From assembly GCA_029448655.1 (NCBI GenBank), contig JACCLO010000013.1, forward strand, positions 868,001 to 932,000: a stretch of 64,000 nt of DNA, given 5' to 3'. Each line of letters opens with the position of its first letter. Within the stretch, counting starts at the first letter, position 1. Source of the stretch: Wolfiporia cocos. Its lineage: Eukaryota; Basidiomycota; Agaricomycetes; Polyporales; Phaeolaceae. A program made the translations under genes and the position numbers. Under the pieces are notes generated by a model. It did not search any database, was not told the origin of the DNA, and worked only from the letters and a program-made list of their open reading frames with translations. Of the stretch, positions 40,701-48,149 are shown one piece after another.

Positions 40701-42937
40701 TCCGTGATGAGCGGGAGCGGGTACTTGTTCTTTTTGGTCATCTGGTTCAACTTTCGATAGTCCTGGATAGGGCGTAGTTTCCCATCCTTCTTTTTGACAA
40801 AGAAGAAGGGTGCCCCCCATGGTGACTTCGATGGGCGGATGCGGCCCGTGCGCAGTTGTTCTTCTAGGAAATCGTCCAATGCTTCTTGTTCTCTAGGTGA
40901 AAGGGCATAGATCTTGCCCGCGTATGGTTCTGAATTGGGGAGGAGTTCGATGGCGTGGTCCCACGGTCGCCGTTCTGGGAGTGTGTCGAATTCCTTTTCC
41001 TCAAACACGTCTTTGAATTCGTGCAAGTACTCGGGTACGACTTCCTCGAACGTCTTGGCTTCCGTGGTTTTGCCAGTCGCGATGGCGATTTCGGTTGCCT
41101 TCGTGGCGCGGACTCTTTCGGCGATGTCCGCTCTGCATTCATCCCTGTTTCTGATCCATGCGTCAGCGAAAATGTAATAGATGTGATCACCGTCCTCGAT
41201 CTGCTCGTGCTCGCAGTCACAAGAGAACGTGATCCGTCGCTTCTTCCAGTCAATGGAAGGGTTGTGGTCTTCGAGCCAGTCGAAGCCGAGAAATATGTCC
41301 GCAGAGCTGAGTTCCGTGACGTGGAACTTGCGAGTTTCCAAGTGCGTGTCGATCTGTATTTGGAGCTCAACGTAGTGCGTCATGAGCCCCATGCTGTTGG
41401 TTGATCCGTCCGCGTTGAACAGCTTGATAGGGCGGTCTAATGGGATCTGCTCGAGTCGGTGTTCCTCCACGTAGGACTTACTAATCACCGATCCAGTGGA
41501 ACCGGAATCGATGAGAGCCTTTGTGAAGAGGGCACGTCCGTCGGGGCGGTGGAGAGTGATCGGTACTTCGATCTGCTTCCCCCGTTTTCCCGTCTGGATG
41601 ACCACTACACTTCCCCTGAGTTTTTCACCAGTCGAACCGAAACCCTGTGTTCCTCGCGTGGTTTCGCGGATCGATTTGACGATCTTGGTGTTGGGTGTCA
41701 TATTGCATTCGAGTATGAACTGGGCAATTCTGTCCCCATACTCGACCTGATAATCTGCTCCGGTCTGATTATTCAGTATGACTTTTACTCGTCCGGTGTA
41801 GTCTTCGTCTACTACACCGCCTTCCACGTCGACTCCCTTGAGGGCGAGTCCGGATCGTGGAGCAATGCGTCCGTATACACCGGCTGGCATCCTGATCTTG
41901 ATGCCAGTGTCTACGGTGATACGTTTCCCATTAGGAACGACGACCTCCTCCGCAGAGTAGAGGTCGTACCCGGCGGCACCTTCGCTTTTGCGCTCAGGTG
42001 GGATTGCCCGCGGGTGGTCTAGGTATATGTCGAGCGTGACCGTCCTTTTCTTGACGCGTCTACGCCGCACTTTCTTTTCTGATTTTTTAGTGGTACCTGA
42101 TGTGTCTGCCATTTCCACATCAGGTGTCACTACCGGGTCCACATCCATCGGAACATATGTTACATTAACGTTGGAGGAATTAAGCACGGTATTTGCCTCC
42201 CGCCACGCTCCAGTGGGAGGCGCCTCCAAGGCTGTTACAAACGAGTCGTCGGAGCATGTTGAAGCTCCGTCGTCGTCATCTATGTCCGATTCTACAGATG
42301 CGAGAGGTACAGATACTGGTTCTAATATCGGGGCCCCGGTCTCTAGCCCATATAGTCCATCCACCGGTTCGTCGTTCTCCGTGGCAGCCGAGTCACTTTT
42401 TTTGGAGTTTACTGGGTCTTCTACTTCCAATACTGAAAAGCGATTCGAGGGGGAGGGACTTACCTGAGTGGGCGCGAACCCGGCTTCTTTTGTGGCGTCA
42501 GGGTTCTCCTTGGCCCAGGCGGCCACCATTCGGACAGTCCTCCTGGGGGATCTCGCTAAGGACCGTAGGAGCGTCGTTCCCTGCAATAGCCTGCCGAGTT
42601 CGCTGTGTTCCGGATCCACTGGCGGTGGGGGTAGCGTTGGTCTTGGGCCGCCAGTTCGGTTGGTGCCAGGATGTCTTGGTGCATCCCTTACCCGGTGCCT
42701 CGGCCTGTGTCTTGCTGCAAGAGTGGCACTTCCTCTTGAGCAAGTTTGCCCTTTCTTCCGCAGTTGGCTCCGCGCGGGGGGCGCGCTCGGGCTTAGCACG
42801 CTCCTTGCCCTTGTCCGTGGTGCTCCTTCCGCTCCGCAGTTTTTCCTCGTCCCGGAGTCGACGCATCGCGTTGTCGGTCCGGAGGATAGCCTGTTTCCAG
42901 GATTCGTAATCCTCCGGGATCTGGACATTGTACCCAC
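37694..42937 (-). CDS. pol: Pol polyprotein of element 3: dUTPase-PR-RT-RH-IN-chromodomain-like
   Basis: Open from ATG 42937, but the first about 145 codons overlap gag and are Arg/Pro-rich, so translation probably enters by +1 frameshift near 42500. An acidic Ser/Asp linker and a Lys/Arg cluster precede a complete dUTPase (about residues 299-437): AAGYDLYSAEE (1), APRSGLALKG (2), GGVVDEDYTGRV (3), YGDRIAQFILE (4), RGTQGFGSTG (5). Protease KALIDSGSTGSV follows (Asp near 477), then RT with YLDDILIF, RNase H, the integrase zinc finger and the D-D-35-E core (SDRGPQF to QTERMNQ). A chromodomain-like segment (LRILASREDRGRVELEVKW) is weak. About 150 further residues of unknown nature form a C-terminal extension whose stop (37694) lies 38 bp inside the 3' LTR. 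No internal stops. Confidence 0.94.
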   Translation of the reverse strand: MGTMSRSRRITNPGNRLSSGPTTRCVDSGTRKNCGAEGAPRTRARSVLSPSAPPARSQLRKKGQTCSRGSATLAARHRPRHRVRDAPRHPGTNRTGGPRPTLPPPPVDPEHSELGRLLQGTTLLRSLARSPRRTVRMVAAWAKENPDATKEAGFAPTQVSPSPSNRFSVLEVEDPVNSKKSDSAATENDEPVDGLYGLETGAPILEPVSVPLASVESDIDDDDGASTCSDDSFVTALEAPPTGAWREANTVLNSSNVNVTYVPMDVDPVVTPDVEMADTSGTTKKSEKKVRRRRVKKRTVTLDIYLDHPRAIPPERKSEGAAGYDLYSAEEVVVPNGKRITVDTGIKIRMPAGVYGRIAPRSGLALKGVDVEGGVVDEDYTGRVKVILNNQTGADYQVEYGDRIAQFILECNMTPNTKIVKSIRETTRGTQGFGSTGEKLRGSVVVIQTGKRGKQIEVPITLHRPDGRALFTKALIDSGSTGSVISKSYVEEHRLEQIPLDRPIKLFNADGSTNSMGLMTHYVELQIQIDTHLETRKFHVTELSSADIFLGFDWLEDHNPSIDWKKRRITFSCDCEHEQIEDGDHIYYIFADAWIRNRDECRADIAERVRATKATEIAIATGKTTEAKTFEEVVPEYLHEFKDVFEEKEFDTLPERRPWDHAIELLPNSEPYAGKIYALSPREQEALDDFLEEQLRTGRIRPSKSPWGAPFFFVKKKDGKLRPIQDYRKLNQMTKKNKYPLPLITELLNKLKRAKYFSKLDIRWGYTNVRIKEGDEEKAAFITNRGLYEPLVMFFGMCNAPGTFQTLMNDIFRDLVLTGKVIVYLDDILIFTENQKEHREILRKVLLVLRQNKLTCKPEKCEFEKSEVEYLGHIISHGEIRMDPAKVAAVAEWPAPRNKKEVQSFIGFANFYRRFIPKFSTVARPLINLTKDGEWQWGVTEQECFDKLKNIFVTAPVLGIPNDDDPFRIEADSSDFATGACLMQNQDGIWKPIGYHSKTLLPAERNYEIYDRELLAIMRALDEWRHFVMGAKHPVEVLTDHKNLEYFKTPQKINPRQARWMTELAEYDLQLVHIPGKTNGRADGLSRRGDHDDNKDHLEGQIVLKEHLFAKDSAERLRSSFYTLPHGITHEEVQERVKAEAALYDKEVVEGSVETAEDGLRYRRGKLIIPRDEELIGKIISSFHDTVSAGHPGTENTYTAVHRSYWWPKMRNDIRQYVKACIKCQRAKPDRSKRAAPLNPNPTPTHNWENISVDMITGLPVSKGRDAIIVVVDMKSKDYIAVPTTTRLTAEGWANIFVDKVYAQHGLPKKVFSDRGPQFVSDFIKDVYRRLGIEGNPSTAFHPQTDGQTERMNQELEVYLRLFINDTHTNWPDLLPLAAFAYKCHVHSSTGYSPFYLTHGYHPFTGVEAPELEEGVGTAKDWVEHMHEVSQTASKNLEKAKLRMKEYYDRKRTNPHEYNKGDMVWVDGRNINMGNPTKKLDSKRYGPYKVTKKVGHGAYELDLPADMRGIYPVFNEVLLLPYHAPAFPNQDHNERTESNDARRPLRILASREDRGRVELEVKWSDGTTTWERKRGLTPWQDLVTKYFEERPTAPGHQWKNRHTEWDPEWEDFEKKAIAMGLRQNPNEFIIHDDVDIDLLKDAKIPFYIYPKQLVARNFWFCNPKNRVIQYGIQVGQCIESTIPNNPGWIYPVQYTIQMANPHICQKHDHDHPCHIDQNFCKVIAGRGDTQLEEGVLSQADFFRLASD

Positions 42938-44411
42938 GCTGCGATTTGTCGTTGACGGTGGCGGCGACGAATGCCTGGTGGACCGAGGAATAAATGTCCT
43001 TGGGGATGGCCCTGGTGACCCAGCTATGGACCACCTGGTTCTCCCGGTCGTATTTGGCTTCTCCCAGGAGTCGTTCCAACTCCTGGAAGTATTCCTCGCC
43101 TTTGCCGAGCGTCATGGTGAGTCGCTCTGCCGCTACTGCCGCCTTTTTCTCCAGGTCCGGGTCGTCAAACTTTTGGTGCAGTTCCCAGACGAACCGTTGC
43201 CAGCTGATCCTCCACTGTCCTCCCAGGTAGTGTTCCCTGGTGAAGGCCGTTACCCATGCATCGACCTTGGGACCGCGGATCAACGAGATTGCCGCGCCCA
43301 CCTTCTTGGAATCGGTGAAGAGGATGGGGGCGTTGTCATCGATGTACAGCTGGAGCCGCATGTACCAGTCCGTGAACCCGGTGCCGGTGAACGCCTCCGG
43401 TTCCCTGACCTTGGACTTGTACCGGGGGTCGGGCTGTGGTTCGGGCAGTATTGAGTACGTATCCCACTGCGACGATGCCGGTTTCATTGGTCTCCACATA
43501 GACGCGCGAGTTCCCTGGAGAGGCGCGGCTCCCCAGGTGTTCACGCGCGCGTTCTGTGTCGGCACGGGGTTACCGAACATATCGTGCGTTAGTGGGGGAC
43601 GGGTTGCCTGGGCGAAGGTGTCGGGGCGGACGGGTGCTGGGGCCGTAAGTACCGGGGGTGTGTAGCCGGGCAGGAATGGGTTCGTCTGCCGGGAGTTTCC
43701 ACGAGTCGGGGGAGTGGGGAGAGGCCGGGATCCGCGTGGTGTCCGCTGGGGAGAGTGCATGTGCACCGATCTGACCCAGTTTTCCACCGGACGGAACCTA
43801 CTCTCTGCGACCGAGACGGGGGTCCTGGGAGGTGCCTGGCTGTGGAGTGACGCTGCGTCTCCGGCTTGGAGAGCGTCCGCCTGTAATCGTTGGGCCTCCT
43901 GGAGGAATCGTGCTCCCATTTCCCGCGACCATGTCCCTACCGCTACCATTGCCTGCGCGACCTGTTGGCATCACGCGCCGAAGTCTGCCGTTGTGGGGTT
44001 GGGCGGGAATGCCCATTGCATGGCGAGCGGCGAGTCGATGTGTCCCAGCTGGTCATTTGCGCGCACCGTGTTAGACTGCTCCCTTGCCATCTGGAAAGCC
44101 AGGCCCATCATTTCCGTGCCGGGGCCTTGGTTCTCCACCGATCCACCGAGAACGAGCGAGCGGGGGGGTTGGTGTTCACCTATGGTTTCCGTGTGGACTG
44201 GAGCGGCTTCTACCGGGGGTCGTGGGGCGTGCATGCTGTCGGCCACCGAGAGGAGGGAGAACTCCTCTGGTAGCCCGTGCACTTGGTAGTTTACCCACTG
44301 CCCTGGTAGGAATGGGTTCGAGCCGGCGGAGCCGGGGAGCGGGACGTTGGCCGGAGTTGGGGCGTCGGGCCGCGGGTTGCGGATGTAGTCGATGTCGTGG
44401 GGGGCGGCCAT
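42498..44411 (-). CDS. gag: Gag of element 3 with one in-frame TGA
   Basis: A minus-strand frame from ATG 44411 is interrupted only by TGA at 43973-43971 and then continues in the same frame to 42498, about 637 codons. The N-terminal segment (MAAPHDIDYIRNPRPD) is Pro/Ala-rich. A second methionine (43949) could start a shorter protein. A Pro/Arg/Thr-rich region precedes a capsid domain with REPEAFTGTGFTDWYMRLQL, WRISWQRFVWELHQKFDD and YFQELERLLGEAKYD. Near the C-terminus an irregular Cys/His cluster (CHSCSK, then GC, then SWH) stands where a zinc knuckle is expected but does not fit the CCHC spacing. The pol frame overlaps the end at +1. As the LTRs are nearly identical, the TGA either pre-dates this copy or is read through. 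Confidence 0.85.
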
Positions 44412-45167
44412 AGTACGTAGGGTGAAAGTATATAGGTATGAAAAGTGTAGTCGCGATCAAGACCGCTACCTGCCCACTGTGGCGCCTCCGAAGAGCTATC
44501 GGGGTGGTAACTAGAAAGTCTCAATCCACTACAAACTGCGTCCACCTCTTTTCGGAGATGTGCCAAGAAACGCTAAGGGGTTTTCTTCCCAAAGCCGGCG
44601 AGAAAACGCAGCCTCCGAAACCTCGTCCAGCCCTGAAGCTAATTCAGGATACCGGGGGCACGGGAACTATCCGCCTATGTGGTGGGGCGTGTAAAAGTTT
44701 TACCGTATGGCGGCAAGTGCCGGTACAGTACTAGGCAATTTCCTGCCTCTTCAGCCGCGGGTTACGCGCTGGGTTGTATAGTAATGGGGGCGCGGTAATG
44801 CGCGTATCGTCGGGGCAGTAAGGCCCGTAAATAGACGACCAGTGCCTCTGTACACTGCCACAGGGCCCCTTAACGCCTTTGACTATTACGCGTCGGGTGC
44901 ACAGTTACTGTGGTGGGGTTGTAACCCAAGACCTTTACAACCGCGTTGCACGGTGTTGGTCCAGTAGCTTAGAAGCAGTGGCAGGAGAGGTCCCCTGCAC
45001 GCTGTTCGCAAGATTCCCCCAGAACTCTAATCCCTTAACCCTGGGATGTGGCGGGTATGAAAACCGATCACGTGCTCGGAGAACCGAAGTTCAACAAGAG
45101 CGAAAGAAAGGTGCACTTTGCCCCTAGTGCGCCGGGGTTGTGTAGGGTAAACCGCTACACGGGGTGG
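44412..45167 (-). other. Untranslated leader of element 3
   Basis: About 750 bp between the PBS and gag; only short frames without domain signal. Confidence 0.5.
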
Positions 45168-45178
45168 AGACTCGTCTT
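45168..45178 (-). promoter_or_regulatory. Self-priming primer-binding site of element 3
   Basis: Minus strand AAGACGAGTCT, 1 nt inside the 5' LTR, is the exact 11-nt reverse complement of the predicted RNA 5' end AGACTCGTCTT (45283-45273). Confidence 0.8.
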
Positions 45179-45179
45179 A

Positions 45180-45552
45180 TGACACAAGCAACACTTCAAG
45201 CAACTACTCAGGGGATTGTTACTCGCGTTTCAGCGCAATCCTAGTCTGAGGCTACTCAAGGCGTATAAGGCCAAGACGAGTCTGGGGTGCTACCCTGCTC
45301 GTCGGCCAGTATATATGCTATTCTACTGTTTGTACATTGTTTGGCTGCTGTATAGTTATTACGTAAGCTGAGAGTCCGATACTATGGTAAACCCTATAAT
45401 GGGTGTAGGTACACGGCACAGAGTGTCCGGGGGGCTGATAGCACGTGGTAGGGTGTTCGGGGTCTTGCACGTGACTGCTTAGGCGCGCGCTTAGATAAGA
45501 TAAGGGTTCTGGCTCTAGTCACTAGCTAGGCGAAAGAAATCGGCTTGTGACA
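45180..45552 (-). repeat. 5' LTR of element 3
   Basis: Minus strand reads TGTCACAAGCCGATTTC to GCTTGTGTCA. A TATATAC box (45315, minus) lies 32 nt upstream of AGACTCGTCTT (45283-45273), the predicted RNA start. Confidence 0.95.
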
Positions 45553-45917
45553 CTAAGACAAGTCTGGGGTTTGCCCAAGACTGTCGGCTGAATATATAGA
45601 CTCTACATTATTTGTACATGTTATGCTGCGTGGCCAGTAGGGGTGTTGGCACAAGCTAATTGGTCTAGCTATGGGGCCAGTATAGTATCAGAGCATGGGA
45701 ACATCTGTGATGTATGTCCATGGCGACATAGCGGATCAGGCCCAGATCGGTGGTTCTCGTTGATCAGGGGTTTGCCGGTAATGGTGGGGTTCTAAGTCCA
45801 TGATCAGGGCTCTAGTGTAGATTGGGGCCAGTGCCGGTAATGGCAGGGTTAGCGGTCCATGATCGGTGACGTAGCTAGTGATTGTGGACTGGCCAATAAT
45901 GGCCTTAGGTGGCATAG

Positions 45918-46626
45918 TGTTACGGTTATTTTGATTTTTCGAACATCGACAGAACTCACCACCGGGCGAATACGATACAGGGACTTGTTGCGCAACCAAC
46001 CCCCTGGCTACTCGTGACTCTACTGGGCGTATCCCCAGTTGTACTAGCATGTAGGGCGCGTTTCACTTCTGGCAGATCCAACTCTGCCACCGTTTCATCT
46101 TTATCATCTTGCAGTTGATAGATGGCGTTCAACCACCATCTTCATTTCTATCTATCATTTCAGATATATCACTCCGTATCTATCAAACGTTTGGTACTAT
46201 AGCGTAGATAGTAGCGGTGACATCTGGGATGGACTTGACCCCTAAAACCTAACGTAGTATATAAACTCATGTACTTACTGTCGAAGCTCTTCAGCTCGAC
46301 CTTGTTGTACAAACAAGAAGTCTTATACTCGTTCTCAAACGTAGGAAACTACGCTCAGTATTTCTCGCTCGAGCATCGAACGGCTAAGTCCTCGAAGTGC
46401 ACCCTGACTTCTCGGACTTAGGCAAGTCTTATATCTTATTAGACTTGCGCCCCAACAGATTATATACTCTAACGTTTATTGGATATTAACCGATCTCCTA
46501 AGGATTCCACTTAGGACTTGAAGGCATCTAACGAGTATTTGCCTTGCATACGGCAATAGGCCTACGTGCAGAAGAACGATCTATATTCGCAACTCGAATA
46601 TACGAACGGGTATTAGACCCGTAACA
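45918..46626 (+). repeat. Solo LTR of the element-2 family, TSD CATAG
   Basis: 709 bp, starts TGTTACGGTTATTTTG and ends TATTAGACCCGTAACA, aligning over its whole length with the element-2 LTR in opposite orientation. CATAG is exact at 45913-45917 and 46627-46631. Confidence 0.93.
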
Positions 46627-47309
46627 CATAGGGTGATCAAGTGTGATCAGCTGTGATCGGTGATGTCGTGGGTGCTGCCCGTAGTCAGTGTTCCTTGTGG
46701 ACTAGGGCTCAGTGGAGTTTAAGGCCATCTGTAGGCTGTGGTCTGTACTGTACATAGTTCGTGCCAGTAATGGTGTGTAGTCCATGATCTATAAGGATCA
46801 TGTAGTCAGTAATAGCTGTAGTCCATGGAGACGGGAGGTGTTGGAGCTGGTTGGTTGGGTGGGCGTGGTCTGGTGATTCTAGCTGGGAGTCTTGAGTGGT
46901 CATGTTAGGTTTGTCGAGCTAAGATGGGGTGATGAGTTGGTGAGTGATGGGTGTCTTGGCAGTAGGTGACTTGGCTGAATTAGGTGTGCTGCCTGGCTCA
47001 TGATGCTCTTGTCATGCTCGTATGGCTTCGCGACTGGGCCTCGGACTGTATGGACTGGGACTAGGGTTCTGGGCGTGGCTGGTGATGCTGTTAGCTAGTG
47101 CCCAGGATGGTTCATGTGTAGGGCTTTGTTCTGGCTGAGGCATTGGGTTCCAGCGTCAGGGGTGCTCTTGATGATTGGAAAAGGTACTGTGCTTAGAGGC
47201 TTGAAATTGTAGAATTTCAGTGCCACAGATGCATCTTTAGAGACACTGCAGATGCATCTGGGGCACTCTAAGTCATCGAGATTAGGCGCCCATTAGTACC
47301 AAAATAAAG

Positions 47310-47398
47310 CATCACAATCCGGGAATCGAACCAGGAACCATGAGACCTCAGTGAAACAGCAACCGAAACCACTCAGCTAAAGTGGTTAGTGAAAGGAA
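47310..47398 (-). other. tRNA-like sequence, left arm of the 680-bp element
   Basis: On the minus strand TTTAGCTGAGTGGTTT resembles an A box and GGTTCGATTCCCGG a B box, about 55 nt apart. The stems do not fold convincingly into a functional tRNA, so I regard it as tRNA-derived rather than a tRNA gene. Confidence 0.55.
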
Positions 47399-47677
47399 GA
47401 TCCCACACAAATACATAGTCAGTAGTTGATATAATAACGGTTGTAGTAAAAATTAACATTCTGCTCATATGTCAGTAAGCTCAAGTGTTCCTTGAACTCA
47501 GAATGCATCTCTTTATTAATGTATCCCACAACCCATATGTATCTGCAACGAGGTAGGGATGCTGTCATAAATTACCTACAGGGCAATATGGAACATTGCA
47601 CTAAGGTGTGACTTGACAACCAACAGCCACGGCGATGAAAGGACATTAAATGGATCATATTGACAATATGTGACTGG

Positions 47678-47755
47678 ATACCAAGACCATCTGGCAAAGT
47701 GGTATAGGTTGCAACTTCACTGATCCCAGGTCAAGTGTTCGAACCCCACACAGGC
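47678..47755 (+). other. tRNA-like sequence, right arm of the 680-bp element
   Basis: TGGCAAAGTGG fits the A box and AGTGTTCGAACCCC the B box. The D stem pairs (GGCAA with TTGC), but the anticodon stem does not, suggesting a decayed tRNA derivative with a possible pol III promoter. Confidence 0.5.
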
Positions 47756-47904
47756 ATTCTTGTGCAGATGCATCTTATTTTATTCAGATGCATCTATGCA
47801 GCATGCTTGGGCATTAAGATGGCTTAGAGAGCCCCAGATGCATCTGCGGTGTCTCTAAAGATGCATCTCCGGCACTGAAGTCCCTCTGTAATTGGTGTGT
47901 GACA

Positions 47905-48140
47905 TAGAAGGTCCCGTTGAAATCAGTTTCCATACTTGTGTGATCGTTCCCAGGGTGCCTGTTCGAAAGGAAAAAAATGTTCAGTATGCCATGGTAGTAG
48001 GTTGTTAATGTATAGTAATGGCATTGTATGTGGGATGTGCTTGGATACGGTGTGATGAGTGAGAGTATACGGTTGGTCAAGTGTGGTATGAGTTCACGTG
48101 AATGCAAACTCATATTACTCGGGAATAGGGTAAGTCGCAT
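47905..48140 (-). pseudogene. LINE-like fragment upstream of the RNase H region
   Basis: Minus-strand sequence continuing into 36874 once LTR-B is removed. One frame carries FPFEQAPWERSHKYGN, a linker-like motif seen before RNase H in fungal LINE proteins; another is open from 48140 without domain signal. Several frame changes are needed, so this is decayed. Confidence 0.45.
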
Positions 48141-48149
48141 CGTCTACCG

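Larger units (their letters stand above)
37359..45552 (-). mobile_element. Ty3/gypsy retrotransposon 3, full length
   Basis: 373-bp LTRs (37359-37731, 45180-45552) differ at one position (A37480 versus G45301). The target duplication CTAAG is exact (37354-37358, 45553-45557). Coding order on the minus strand is gag, then pol with dUTPase, protease, RT, RNase H, integrase, a weak chromodomain and a C-terminal extension. A purine tract (AGAAGAGGGGGTAC) abuts the 3' LTR. Inserted in LTR-B, 47 bp from the nested solo LTR. Recent insertion; the only visible lesion is a single TGA in gag. Confidence 0.96.
47210..47889. mobile_element. 680-bp inverted-repeat element with outward tRNA-like modules, TSD AATTG
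   Basis: Comparison with LTR-B at 36317-36337 shows an insertion flanked by AATTG (47205-47209, 47890-47894). About 60 bp at each end are inverted repeats beginning near TTCAGTGCC/GGCACTGAA. The element holds six copies of the perfect palindrome AGATGCATCT (two left, four right). Inside each arm sits a tRNA-like sequence with pol III A and B boxes, both pointing outward. No protein frame. Family unknown. Confidence 0.7.
36875..47904 (-). repeat. Solo LTR, family LTR-B, carrying four nested insertions, TSD TAGAA
   Basis: Left end TGACACATGCTACAACC and right end ATTGGTGTGTGACA. TAGAA flanks it exactly (36870-36874, 47905-47909). Subtracting the nested solo LTR (36929-37311), element 3, the second solo LTR (45918-46626) and the inverted-repeat element (47210-47889) with their duplications leaves about 1044 bp, the LTR-B length. 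It interrupts the RNase H region of a LINE-like element. GCCGGTAATGGC occurs at 45833-45844. Confidence 0.88.

Noticed and set aside
42500..42937. ATG at 42937 as the true Pol start in element 3
   Set aside because: The Arg-rich N-terminal segment overlaps gag in another phase and has no domain.
42193..43454. Long plus-strand frames opposite gag of element 3
   Set aside because: Antisense shadows of a GC-rich coding region; no domain.
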